NCBI GenBank assembly: GCA_028290305.1
Contig: JAQGKC010000436.1
Location: forward strand, 1-18,541
Origin: Bradyrhizobium sp.
Lineage (GTDB): Bacteria; Pseudomonadota; Alphaproteobacteria; Rhizobiales; Xanthobacteraceae
Direction: 5' to 3'
Length of the DNA stretch: 18,541 nt
The position numbers and the translations under genes were made by a program. This document shows positions 6,604-14,357 of the stretch, piece after piece. Under the pieces are notes generated by a model, which made no database searches, had not been told where the DNA came from, and was given only the letters and a program-made list of their open reading frames with translations. The stretch's first letter is position 1. Every line of letters starts with the position of its first letter.

Positions 6604-9240
6604 TCAGCGTATGGCATGTCCACAGTGTTGAACCAAGGCCTCTCGAAGCTCACGAAGTTTGGGCGGCTTGCTGAGGACCCGGTCTACGTGGGCCGGTACG
6701 TCGTCTTCGGACAGCAGCCGCTGCCCCCAGCCGGTCAGCAGGATCACCGGCGTTGACGGCGACGCAGCCTTGATGGCGGTCGCAACCTTGCGCCCGTCCA
6801 TGTATGGCATTCCCAGATCGGTGATAACCGCGGCAAAGCCATTGCCGCGGGTCTCTGCGGCGTGGAACGCGTCGATGCCCGCGCGACCATCGTTTGCTGT
6901 AACCACGACATGCCCGTCCGATTCCAGTATGTCGCGCAGCGACTTGAGCAACAGCGGATCGTCGTCCACGACAAGCAGGCGCAGTCGTTGCGGAACCACG
7001 GGTCCGATTTTCGGCTGATCGGGAGTGAGCGCGACTGCGGTAGCGGCGGGGAAGCTCAGACGGACAAGGGTTCCTTCGCCGACCGCACTCTCGATTTCGA
7101 CTTCGGCTCCGTGTCGTTGAGCGACGCCATACACCATCGCCAAGCCCAGCCCGGTGCCGCGTTCGCCCTTGGTGGTGAAGAAAGGCTCCAGGCAACGCAG
7201 GCGCGTCTCCTCGTCCATGCCTACGCCGTTATCGACAACCTCAACTCGGACGTAACGATTTTGCGAACCGGTCGCGGCGCGGACGGATGTCGTCCGCAAC
7301 GTTATCGCACCATCGGCAGGTAGAGCGTCCACGGCATTGAAGACCAGGTTGATGAGCGCCTCACGGATCTCGCTTTCGGCCCCCATGATGGACGGCAACT
7401 CGGCCATCAACTCTGAGCGCACATCGATCACGGTCCCTTGCTGCTGCGGCATGTCGCTCCAGCGCGCACGGGTGAGGTCGATGACCTGTTGGACCAGTTC
7501 GTTCAGGCGCACGGTCGTGACCGTCAATTGCGGTTCGCGCTGGCGGTAGAAATCCTTCATCCGCGCAACCGTATGTGCGACATCTTCCACGGCGCGTTGA
7601 ATGGTCTCGAGGTATTCCCTTGCACGAGCGCTGAGGCTGGGCTCCTTTTCCAGCAGCGACTCGGTGTAGAGCGCGACCGGCGACAGGGCGTTGTTGATGT
7701 CATGAGCGATGCCGCTTGCCATCTGGCCCAGTGCCCGCAACCGTTCCTGCTGCATCACGGCCTGTTGGGTTCGGCGCAAATCATCATAGGCCTGTTGCAG
7801 GGCCCCGTAGAGTTGCGCTTGATGCGTGGCTAAGGCGACGTGCTCGCTGAGTTGCCTAAGGAACTCGCATTCCCCACTGCTGAATCCCTGTGGCTGAAAA
7901 CGGGCCGCCAGGACGACGCCGAAAACCTGGCTTTCCACCTGCAACGGCGCGGCCACCAGCGACCGCAGGCCGCCGCGGGCGAGCCGGCGCGGAAACGGAA
8001 AATCGACACGGCTGATATCTGACTCATAGACGAGCTTTCCGGCCACGCATTGCGACAGGCCGTTTTCATCGATATCCACACTCGCCCGCTCCGGCATTGC
8101 GAGTTCCAGGGCCAGTGCGCCACTGTGGAGTCCGACGCGGGCGACGGTCAGGGAATGATCGATTCGATCATAGAGGCACAGGCAAGCGAAATCGACCGGC
8201 AACTGGTCCTCCAGACAGCGAACGACGACCTGAAAGATGCTGTTGAGATCCTGGCGCTCTCCGATTGCGCGCGTAATTTGGTGGAGCAAGTTCAATCGCT
8301 CCAACTGCGCTTCTGCCTTATGTTCGGCCTGCCGGCGCACGGCGATTTCACCTTGCAAGGTCTCATTCGCGGATTGAAGTTCGCTGGTTCGCGCCAGCAC
8401 GCGCCGTTCCAGGTCCGTGTTCAGCCGTGCCAGGTTGGCCTCGGCCCGGATGCGTTCTATCATATCCAGTGAGGCCATCTTCATAACGGCCAGAAGCAGG
8501 ACGAAGTAGCCGATCCCCGTGCCGAGATGCGCCACCATCGCCACCCCGTCATGGGGGGCTTGCGAGTAAAGCATCGCTGTATCGGCGAGACACAGCGCCG
8601 CGGCAGTCAGCGACAACGGCTTCAGCAGACGGTCCACAGCGGGCAGCTTCCAGCAGACCAGACCGACGATCGCCCAGAGCACCGGCGCCAGTATCAGGGC
8701 CGGGCGCGTGATGCCCAGGATATCTGCCGGCATATAGGTTGGCAGCCACTCAAAGACCGCAAGCAGCCCAGCGCTCAAAACGGTGATCACCAGAACGAAC
8801 CCGAGGACGCCGGTGCTGCCACGACGCATCAGCCATATCGCGCCGCCAACAGCGACCGGAAGCACGTGTGCCGCCGGAGGCCAAGTCGCGGGCCGCAAGA
8901 AGCCCCTCGCAGCCGCGATGGGGGCGAGGAAGCCAGACCACTCCACGGTAACGATCACATGCAGGAATTCCAGCACGGCCGTTGCCGCGAAGCCGATGGC
9001 GATCCATCGTGCGAACGGGCGCTCGATGCGGGTTCCCATATCCCAGAGCAGCAAAGCCAGTGCGCCCGACAGCAGGGACATGCTGGTATCCAGAATGATA
9101 TGAAGGTCTGGATAGTTCTTGCGCCCGACGACAAGCAGCGTCGCTCCGATCAGGCCGAAGGTGATCAGCGCGCCGGCAACGCTATGCGGCAGGTCCTCAC
9201 CATCTGCAGGCGCTTCGATCGCTTGCTGCGACATGACCAT
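6604..9240 (-). CDS. Membrane hybrid histidine kinase with GAF and receiver domains
   Basis: This 878-residue sensor has several hydrophobic segments in residues 20-255 (for example [44 protein letters not shown] and IGYFVLLLAVMKMA), resembling a MASE-type integral membrane sensory domain. A coiled coil follows (about 258-325). Then come a GAF domain (about 325-480), HisKA with His513 in SGIAHDINNALSP, an HATPase domain (NLVFNAVDALP, DNGVGM around 671, GERGTGLGLAMVYG around 693-705), and a C-terminal receiver (Asp759/Asp760, acceptor Asp808 in VITDLGMPYMDG, Lys858 in SKPP). It would sense a membrane or cytosolic cue and autophosphorylate. No strong Shine-Dalgarno sequence precedes ATG 9240 or the in-frame ATG at 9234, so the exact start is uncertain. 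It is the first gene of a two-gene unit; ligand unknown. Confidence 0.9.
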   Translation of the reverse strand: MVMSQQAIEAPADGEDLPHSVAGALITFGLIGATLLVVGRKNYPDLHIILDTSMSLLSGALALLLWDMGTRIERPFARWIAIGFAATAVLEFLHVIVTVEWSGFLAPIAAARGFLRPATWPPAAHVLPVAVGGAIWLMRRGSTGVLGFVLVITVLSAGLLAVFEWLPTYMPADILGITRPALILAPVLWAIVGLVCWKLPAVDRLLKPLSLTAAALCLADTAMLYSQAPHDGVAMVAHLGTGIGYFVLLLAVMKMASLDMIERIRAEANLARLNTDLERRVLARTSELQSANETLQGEIAVRRQAEHKAEAQLERLNLLHQITRAIGERQDLNSIFQVVVRCLEDQLPVDFACLCLYDRIDHSLTVARVGLHSGALALELAMPERASVDIDENGLSQCVAGKLVYESDISRVDFPFPRRLARGGLRSLVAAPLQVESQVFGVVLAARFQPQGFSSGECEFLRQLSEHVALATHQAQLYGALQQAYDDLRRTQQAVMQQERLRALGQMASGIAHDINNALSPVALYTESLLEKEPSLSARAREYLETIQRAVEDVAHTVARMKDFYRQREPQLTVTTVRLNELVQQVIDLTRARWSDMPQQQGTVIDVRSELMAELPSIMGAESEIREALINLVFNAVDALPADGAITLRTTSVRAATGSQNRYVRVEVVDNGVGMDEETRLRCLEPFFTTKGERGTGLGLAMVYGVAQRHGAEVEIESAVGEGTLVRLSFPAATAVALTPDQPKIGPVVPQRLRLLVVDDDPLLLKSLRDILESDGHVVVTANDGRAGIDAFHAAETRGNGFAAVITDLGMPYMDGRKVATAIKAASPSTPVILLTGWGQRLLSEDDVPAHVDRVLSKPPKLRELREALVQHCGHAIR

Positions 9241-9648
9241 AGGGTGCCACCAATAAGTACCGCGGTCGCTGCGCCCGGCATCATTCCTCGCCGGAGAAGT
9301 CCGTCGGATGGCACTTCGTTTTCCGCCCGGTCTTGGCTATCCTGCCGTAGGTCGCTTGGATCCACAACCAGCGTTTGAATCACGTCGTCAAACTTACCTC
9401 AAGAGTTTTTCACACGCTCTTTGAGCAATTTATCGACGCACTGACCATGCGCCCGTCGGCTAATTCGATCTTCGGGCATGAATTCCGCACTACGAACCAT
9501 AGTGGAGTTCGTTACGGGTCTGGCGGGAGGCAACGATTGATTCGCTGAGACGTCCTCCTGGGGACCAAAGCTTCTCGCCAAGTTCTCTCTCATTGGGCGG
9601 GGGCGTGCGATATCGGCTCCGCCCTTGGTGCAAAAGTCCCGCTCGGGC
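9241..9648. other. Intergenic gap upstream of the kinase operon
   Basis: These 408 bases separate the SseB-domain gene from the kinase gene, both on the minus strand, and should contain the kinase promoter. Two short minus-strand open frames exist (9165-9383 and 9399-9698). Neither has a clear ribosome binding site or recognisable domain, and both run into neighbouring genes in another frame, so I do not call them. A TGGCAC at 9309-9314 lacks a -12 GC partner and is not a sigma-54 promoter. Confidence 0.5.
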
Positions 9649-10092
9649 TCAGTTTTTTGACGTCGCTGCGGCATTCTTTCCTTGCTGCAGTGTCTCAAAA
9701 ATCCGGCCGCTCATCAGGAGCGCGATCTCGGTGGCGGGCAGCGGCTTCTGGCATTCGGACAGCGGATTGAGCCAGAAATTCGCGTTGGGCAGCATCTCGA
9801 ACAGGTTGCGGGCCGCGGCGCCGAGACAGGTTTCCGGCTCCTTCACATAGTCGGATATGCGCTTCTTCGACGTGAAAGCGGGAAGCCATGTCATGCCTTG
9901 GAATTCGACCGAGGCGACGTTGATCCTTTCCTCGGATTTCAGCGAGCGACGCCGGCCCGGTTTCAGGGGGACCTCAGGCGTTAGGATGTAGAGTTCGGTG
10001 TCGAGCAGGGTCCGGTAGAATGTGGAGGCCACAGCCGGATCCCTTCCAGCGGCCTGCATCAGGGCTTCGAGACTATTTTCCGGTTCGAACAC
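9649..10092 (-). CDS. SseB-domain protein
   Basis: This 147-residue soluble protein resembles the N-terminal SseB domain. Cues are the opening NSLEALMQAAGRDPAVASTFYRTLLDTELYILTP, the middle segment WLPAFTSKKRISDYVKEP, and NANFWLNPLSECQKPLPATEIALLMSG near the end. The family is named for an enhanced-serine-sensitivity phenotype in E. coli; its biochemical role is unclear. The start is GTG at 10092, with GGGAG about 8 bases upstream. The protein is close to the single-domain size, lacking the C-terminal extension of longer homologues. It sits 103 bp downstream of the sigma-54 activator gene on the same strand and could be read through from it. Any link to the monooxygenase is speculative. Confidence 0.75.
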   Translation of the reverse strand: MFEPENSLEALMQAAGRDPAVASTFYRTLLDTELYILTPEVPLKPGRRRSLKSEERINVASVEFQGMTWLPAFTSKKRISDYVKEPETCLGAAARNLFEMLPNANFWLNPLSECQKPLPATEIALLMSGRIFETLQQGKNAAATSKN

Positions 10093-10195
10093 GGTGCGTC
10101 TCCCATTGAACGTGATGACGGATCAGGTGACGCGTCTTGCGACGCCTGACGTGAAGGACAGACCCGCCTTTCGGCGAAATCCTCATTGTCCTTTG

Positions 10196-12076
10196 TCAGA
10201 TCTGGCGGCCGCGAAGGGCCCGGTAGACCGTATTGCGTGAGACGCCGAGCCGGCGCGCGGTCTTGCTGATGTTGTTGCCGGTTTCCGCATATGCGCTCAG
10301 CACATGCGCGCGCTGTATCTCGTGCAGGTCGTGTTTGACCTCGTCGTCAGCCGATATCTTGAGCCGCTCGCGGGCTGCCGGACCGACGACCGATTCGACG
10401 ATGACTTCGTCGATCACATGTCCGCGCTCGCTCATCGAAAGCCTTGCGAGAACGTTCCGCAGCTCGCGTATATTGCCATCCCAATCAAATTCAGCGAGCC
10501 GCTCGATCGCACCTTGAGACAGTTCGACGGCCGGATCGATCTTCTCCATCAGATGGCGCGCGATCTCGGGAAAATCGCTGCGCTCGCGCAACGGCAGCAA
10601 CGTCACCTCGAGCGTGTTGAGCCGAAACAGGAGGTCGGATCTGAACCGACCCTTGGCGATCGAATCGTCGAGATTGGCGTTGGTGGCCGAGACCAGGAGG
10701 ACGTCGACCTCGCGCTTGCTGCCTCCCACGGGCCGCACGGTCCAATCGTCCAGGAAGCGCAGCAGAACCGCCTGCAACGTCACCGGCATGTCGCCGATCT
10801 CGTCGAGGAAAAGAGTGCCGCCGTCGGCCTCCCTGAACAGTCCCGCCGAGCCGCCTTTCCTCGCCCCGGTGAAAGCGCCTTCCGAATAGCCGAACAGCTC
10901 GGCTTCGATCAGGCTCTCGGGAAGCGCCGCGCAATTGACGGCAATGAAGGATCCTGCACGCCGGCTCGCCGCGTGGGCGTGGCGCGCCATCTGCTCCTTG
11001 CCGGTGCCGGTCTCGCCACGAATCAGGATCGGCATCTTACGCGCCGCCGCGATCTCGATCCGACGCACGATCCCTGCGGTCGTCGGATCGGCGGATATGA
11101 ATGGAGCCGGGGTTTGGGTTTCCTTCTGGAGCGGCGGCCTTGGCGCGGGAGGCCGTTGCACCATCGGGAATTGACGGGAATTTTCGATTGTCGCGACGAA
11201 CTGGCTGCCGACATCGTCTTCGAGACGCTGTCGCTCCTTGCGCCGCCCCTCGTCCACGAAGGCGCTGAACCTCGCGCGAAAGACATCTCCGAACCGGCGG
11301 CCCGCCGACGCCGGCAATCCGTGCAGCAGGACGCGTGCCGCGCGGTTGGCCGCGAGAATCTTGCCCTCATTGTCGACGGCCAGCAGGCCTGCACTGAGCG
11401 TGTGCAGATATTCCCCGCGGTTGTGGAAGGCGATCAGGATGTGCGCGCGATGCTGTTCACGGAACAGCCCGTTCTCGATCTGCGTCGCCGCCATCGCGAC
11501 GAGCGCCTGGGTGTGAGCCTGCCGGGACATGCAGTCCGACGAGGCATCCAATATCCCGGTCAGTTCCCCGTCGGGTGCGAAGATCGGCGCCGCCACGCAG
11601 GTCAGGTTGTTGTAGCGCGCAAAAAAATGCTCGCGTCCGTGCACAACGATGGGCCGTTTGAGATAGGCGGCCGTGCCGAGTCCGTTGGTACCGCAGATAT
11701 TCTCAGTCCAGACAGCTCCCGCGCGAATGCAGGCCGCATTCGACGCATCGCTGAAGCTGGAGTCGGATATGATATCGAGCAGCAGTCCGCCGGCAGTCGC
11801 AAAAGCGATCATGAAATTGGACCCGGCGATCTGCTGATGCAGCGTGTGCATCTCGGCAAGCGCGAGGCCGCGCACCAGCGAGCAGCGCTGCTGTTCCTGG
11901 CGCAGGACGGCCGGGCTGACGAATTCCGGCGAAGGCGGGCGCAAGGTGTCGAGGCCGTGCGAAATGCAGCGCATCCAGCTGTCGTAGATATCGGCCGACA
12001 AAAGCTCGGCTGGCGGGGCACCTTGTTGTTCGAGCCTCATCCAGGCATTTTCGATCCGCCGGTTGGCAGGCAGCAT
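10196..12076 (-). CDS. Sigma-54-dependent activator of the monooxygenase operon (AcoR/MimR type)
   Basis: This 626-residue bacterial enhancer-binding protein most likely activates the divergent adh-prm operon. An N-terminal GAF-like sensory region (about 60-205, including [12 protein letters not shown]) and a PAS-like stretch (about 225-275, [17 protein letters not shown]) precede a sigma-54 AAA+ domain (about 325-550). Walker A is GETGTGK (354-360), the sigma-54 contact loop is GAFTGA (400-405) intact, Walker B is TLFLDEIGD (Asp425/Glu426), and the arginine-finger segment is [12 protein letters not shown]. The C-terminal Fis-type helix-turn-helix is [20 protein letters not shown] (602-621). 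This domain order is that of acetoin, acetone and alkane regulators. AGGGAGG lies 7 bases before ATG 12076. It has no receiver domain, so it is probably ligand-responsive rather than controlled by the nearby kinases. The effector is unknown. Confidence 0.93.
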   Translation of the reverse strand: MLPANRRIENAWMRLEQQGAPPAELLSADIYDSWMRCISHGLDTLRPPSPEFVSPAVLRQEQQRCSLVRGLALAEMHTLHQQIAGSNFMIAFATAGGLLLDIISDSSFSDASNAACIRAGAVWTENICGTNGLGTAAYLKRPIVVHGREHFFARYNNLTCVAAPIFAPDGELTGILDASSDCMSRQAHTQALVAMAATQIENGLFREQHRAHILIAFHNRGEYLHTLSAGLLAVDNEGKILAANRAARVLLHGLPASAGRRFGDVFRARFSAFVDEGRRKERQRLEDDVGSQFVATIENSRQFPMVQRPPAPRPPLQKETQTPAPFISADPTTAGIVRRIEIAAARKMPILIRGETGTGKEQMARHAHAASRRAGSFIAVNCAALPESLIEAELFGYSEGAFTGARKGGSAGLFREADGGTLFLDEIGDMPVTLQAVLLRFLDDWTVRPVGGSKREVDVLLVSATNANLDDSIAKGRFRSDLLFRLNTLEVTLLPLRERSDFPEIARHLMEKIDPAVELSQGAIERLAEFDWDGNIRELRNVLARLSMSERGHVIDEVIVESVVGPAARERLKISADDEVKHDLHEIQRAHVLSAYAETGNNISKTARRLGVSRNTVYRALRGRQI

Positions 12077-12153
12077 CCCACATCCTCCCTGAACGGTGGC
12101 TCGGCGATTTCCTCATGGTCAACGCCGGTTCTGGTGTCGTTGGTTGCCGGCTG

Positions 12154-12183
12154 TTTTTCTCATCATAATCCAATCGAGAAAAA
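12154..12183. repeat. Inverted repeat over the activator promoter
   Basis: TTTTTCTC (12154-12161) and GAGAAAAA (12176-12183) are perfect 8-bp arms around a 14-bp centre. The repeat overlaps the candidate -10 and spacer of the activator promoter, so it could be an operator for control of the activator. AT-rich arms lower the significance. Confidence 0.35.
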
Positions 12184-12190
12184 TTCCAAA
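12162..12190 (-). promoter_or_regulatory. Candidate sigma-70 promoter for the activator gene
   Basis: On the minus strand TTGGAA (12190-12185) and TATGAT (12167-12162) are separated by 17 bp, a good -35/-10 arrangement about 85 bp upstream of the activator start. The -10 differs from TATAAT at one base. The element overlaps a TTTTTCTC/GAGAAAAA inverted repeat. This is a sequence match only. Confidence 0.4.
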
Positions 12191-12231
12191 TTTGCTCCGG
12201 GGGTTCCGAAGGCTCTCGGTATCCGCCGAGA

Positions 12232-12252
12232 CTGTTCCGTCTCGGAACAGTT
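12232..12252. promoter_or_regulatory. Candidate upstream activator site (perfect 8-5-8 inverted repeat)
   Basis: ACTGTTCC-GTCTC-GGAACAGT is a perfect inverted repeat ending 83 bp before the first base of the -24 element, a distance typical of sigma-54 activator sites. A Fis-type helix-turn-helix protein binds as a dimer to such dyads, so the divergently encoded activator is the natural candidate ligand. It also lies about 40 bp upstream of the activator's own candidate promoter, which would allow autoregulation. Confidence 0.6.
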
Positions 12253-12255
12253 TTG

Positions 12256-12269
12256 CAATCATGATTGCT
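12256..12269. promoter_or_regulatory. 14-bp perfect palindrome next to the activator site
   Basis: GCAATCATGATTGC is self-complementary over 14 bp and begins 3 bp after the 8-5-8 inverted repeat. It could be a second operator for the same or another regulator. Function is not shown by sequence. Confidence 0.35.
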
Positions 12270-12335
12270 CCGCCGCGGATCGAAGGAAATTGGCGAGCTG
12301 ACGAGAACGTCAAAAACATCAGCTTGTTAGTCCAA

Positions 12336-12351
12336 TGGCACAGCTCTTGCT
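12336..12351 (+). promoter_or_regulatory. Sigma-54 promoter of the adh-prm operon
   Basis: TGGCAC-N5-TTGCT matches the -24/-12 consensus fully: GG at 12337-12338 and GC at 12349-12350, exactly 10 bp apart. Transcription would start near 12362, leaving a leader of about 60 bases before the adh start. A weaker IHF-like match (CATCAG-N4-TTA at 12317-12329, one mismatch) sits directly upstream. The promoter, the divergent sigma-54 activator and the upstream dyad support each other. Confidence 0.88.
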
Positions 12352-12420
12352 GACCTTCTTGGCAAACCACGAATTCGCACCGCGACTTCGAAAATAAAAA
12401 TTTGCGCCGGGGAGACGTCG

Positions 12421-13464
12421 ATGAAAGCCGCAGTTCTGCACGCGTTTGACGAAAGACTGACGGCAAAGGAGTTTGTCAAATACGAGGATGTGACGGACCC
12501 GAAGATTTCACGCCCGATGGACGTCATCGTACGGATCGGCGGCGCCGGCGTCTGCCGCACTGATCTTCACATCGTCGAAGGCATCTGGCGCAGCAAGGTC
12601 GACGTCAAGCTCCCCTATATCATGGGGCATGAAAACGCCGGCTGGGTGGAGGCCGTCGGGCCCGGAGTCGAAGGCATCAAGGTGGGCGACAGCGTGATTT
12701 GTCATCCGCTCGTCACCAGTGGCCATTGCCTGGCCTGCCGGCGTGGCGACGACATGCACGCGCTCGACAGTTCGTTTCCCGGCATCAACTCCAATGGCGG
12801 CTATGCGCAATACCTGCTGACGGGCCAGCGATCTCTCATCAAGTTGCCGAAGTCGCTCGCGCCGAAAGACGTCGCCCCCTACACCGACGCCGGGTTGACC
12901 GCCTATCGCGCCGCAAAGAAAGCCTCGCGTCATCTGCTGCCCGGCGAGTACGTGGTGGTGATCGGCGCAGGCGGACTCGGCCACATCGGGATTCAGGTGC
13001 TCGCGGCGCTGTGTGCGGCGGAGATCATTGTCGTCGATCGCTCGGAGCAGTCGCTCGAGCTCGCCAAGACATGCGGCGCGCACCATCTGGTGAAAGCCGA
13101 TTCCGGCGAAGTCGACGCCGTGCTGGCGCGGACCGGAGGGCGCGGAGCCGAGGCCGTCATCGATTTCGTCGGCGAGGGCGACGCCGTCGCCAAGGGCCTG
13201 GCGATGACCGCGAATGGCGGCTCCTATTACATCGTCGGCTACGGCGGCAAGATCGATCTGCCGACCATCGACATGATCACGACGGAAAAGACCATCGTTG
13301 GCAACCTCGTCGGCACTTACGCCGAGCTCGTCGAACTGATGGCGCTCGCGGATCGCGGTCTCGTCCAGCTCCACACCCGGGAATACAGGCTGAGCGAGGC
13401 CAACGATGCGCTCCACGACCTGCACAACGGCAAGATCCATGGGCGCGCGGTCCTGATCCCGTAG
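12421..13464 (+). CDS. adh: Zinc-dependent NAD-type alcohol dehydrogenase
   Basis: This 347-residue medium-chain dehydrogenase probably oxidises the alcohol made by the neighbouring monooxygenase (for example 2-propanol to acetone if the substrate is propane). Catalytic zinc ligands are Cys45 (GVCRTDLH), His70-Glu71 (GHENAG) and Asp156 in YTDAGLTAY, where many relatives have Cys. The nucleotide fold has GAGGLGHIG (182-190), and Asp206 ends the second strand, favouring NAD+ over NADP+. The structural-zinc lobe is incomplete: only Cys103 and Cys106 remain of the usual four cysteines, with Ser100 and a His at 113 in the region. GGGGAG lies 6 bases before ATG 12421. It is the first gene after the sigma-54 promoter. 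Alternative substrates such as aldehydes or other secondary alcohols cannot be excluded. Confidence 0.92.
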   Translation: MKAAVLHAFDERLTAKEFVKYEDVTDPKISRPMDVIVRIGGAGVCRTDLHIVEGIWRSKVDVKLPYIMGHENAGWVEAVGPGVEGIKVGDSVICHPLVTSGHCLACRRGDDMHALDSSFPGINSNGGYAQYLLTGQRSLIKLPKSLAPKDVAPYTDAGLTAYRAAKKASRHLLPGEYVVVIGAGGLGHIGIQVLAALCAAEIIVVDRSEQSLELAKTCGAHHLVKADSGEVDAVLARTGGRGAEAVIDFVGEGDAVAKGLAMTANGGSYYIVGYGGKIDLPTIDMITTEKTIVGNLVGTYAELVELMALADRGLVQLHTREYRLSEANDALHDLHNGKIHGRAVLIP

Positions 13465-13474
13465 GACACGTGTC
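13465..13474. repeat. 10-bp palindrome immediately after the adh stop
   Basis: GACACGTGTC is self-complementary and abuts the adh TAG, 5 bp before the next ATG. It lacks the loop and T run of a terminator. It may be chance, or a weak binding site or RNA feature at the adh-orf1 junction. Confidence 0.25.
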
Positions 13475-13479
13475 GAAAG

Positions 13480-13893
13480 ATGTTCAGCTTCAGTCCAGAC
13501 GATCGAACGAGAGTAGCGCGAGTGACAGGCACCGGCGAACGCGGCCCACAAATCACAGCCGAAGAAGCGGCTGAGCTGGAGCGCGCCCGGAACCGGATGA
13601 TTGCCCGGCACAAGCTGATCGAGGGCATCATTCGCAACAACGAAATGCAACTGCGGAACGAAAGTGCGCGCGGCGGCGCCGAGATCGAATTGGAATGCGC
13701 GAAGCGCGATATCGCGCGCGATGGCGGTGGGCGCGAGGCGCTGGACGAACTGGAACAGGCCTCGAAGCGCCTGGCCGCGTTGCAGGACGAGCACGCGCGC
13801 CTGGTCGCCGAGCGCGAGTGGCTCAATGCAGCCCTGCTGGAATTTGACAGGAGCCCATCAGACGATGAGCACAAACGTTCGGGACATGCGTGA
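13480..13893 (+). CDS. Unassigned helical/coiled-coil protein (orf1)
   Basis: This 137-residue protein is not one I recognise. Residues about 27-125 are almost continuously charged and helix-forming (AEEAAELERARNRMIARHK, then LDELEQASKRLAALQDEHAR), typical of an antiparallel coiled coil. No signal peptide, membrane segment or metal motif is visible. Codons in the central part are strongly GC-ending like the neighbouring genes, supporting real coding. It lies 15 bp after adh in the same direction, and its TGA overlaps the ATG of orf2 (TGATG), so the pair should be translated together. The start is uncertain: ATG 13480 has only a weak GAAAG upstream, and an in-frame GTG at 13522 would remove 14 poorly conserved-looking residues. 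An accessory or assembly role for the monooxygenase is inferred only from position. Confidence 0.65.
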   Translation: MFSFSPDDRTRVARVTGTGERGPQITAEEAAELERARNRMIARHKLIEGIIRNNEMQLRNESARGGAEIELECAKRDIARDGGGREALDELEQASKRLAALQDEHARLVAEREWLNAALLEFDRSPSDDEHKRSGHA

Positions 13894-14189
13894 TGAGCAA
13901 GATCGACATGAACAAGATCAATCTCGGCAAAGGCAATGCGCCGATGTCGGCGATGCCGCCAGGGCGAGGGCAGGCGCCCGCGCAAGCTGAGCTGACCGAG
14001 GAAGACAGGTCGAAAGATGCCTTCTTTGTTCAGGTCGCGGAGCTTTCGGAAGCGATGATCGCGCGGCACGGCAAGGAGTTCGCCATCGGCACGCTGGTGC
14101 TGGCGGCGAAGTTCATCGCCGAGGGCCGGCCCCTGATCAGTCGCGGCATTGGAAACGGCGAGGCGGCGGGTGCCGCCAAGCCTGGTTGA
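13893..14189 (+). CDS. Unassigned small protein (orf2)
   Basis: This 98-residue protein matches no family I recognise. The N-terminus (about 1-40) is Lys/Asn/Met/Pro/Gly-rich and probably flexible (KIDMNKINLGKGNAP, PPGRGQAPAQ). Residues about 41-85 look like one or two amphipathic helices (KDAFFVQVAELSEAMIARHG, then GTLVLAAKFIAEG), followed by a Gly/Ala-rich tail. There is no signal peptide and no cysteine. The ATG at 13893 overlaps the orf1 stop (TGATG), indicating translational coupling; a GTG directly before it is a less likely start. Codon use is GC-ending and consistent with its neighbours. It lies between adh and prmA under the same sigma-54 promoter, so a role tied to the monooxygenase is plausible but unproven. 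Confidence 0.65.
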   Translation: MSKIDMNKINLGKGNAPMSAMPPGRGQAPAQAELTEEDRSKDAFFVQVAELSEAMIARHGKEFAIGTLVLAAKFIAEGRPLISRGIGNGEAAGAAKPG

Positions 14190-14357
14190 GCCGAGGGATG
14201 AATTTCGGGAAGTCAAAGTCAATTTTACGGACTTAAAGTTGATACGTGGACGTGAATTTCAACGACGGAATCGCGAGGGCGGAGACTTCATCGCTCTCTC
14301 GATCGAGCTACCAGGATCTGAATGCATATGACGAAGCAACGTTCAAAGGAGAAGTAA

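Noticed and set aside
8527..9378. A 283-codon plus-strand open frame opposite the membrane kinase
   Set aside because: The translation is Arg/His/Gln-rich low-complexity sequence antisense to clear transmembrane and kinase segments; no ribosome binding site.
9641..9665. Possible terminator after the SseB-domain gene
   Set aside because: The CCCG-CGGG stem has only about four pairs with a two-base loop and a short T stretch; too weak to call.
10123..10149. Small hairpin (GCGTC-TTGC-GACGC) between the activator and SseB-domain gene
   Set aside because: Only five continuous pairs with no T run; not supportable as a terminator.
10304..12301. A 665-codon plus-strand open frame opposite the sigma-54 activator
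   Set aside because: It is antisense to a gene with intact AAA+ and HTH motifs. Its translation is Arg/Asp/Gly-rich with no recognisable domain, as expected for a shadow frame in GC-rich coding DNA.
14149..14331. A 60-codon open frame between orf2 and prmA
   Set aside because: It begins inside orf2 in another frame, lacks a ribosome binding site and has mixed codon use; probably intergenic sequence.
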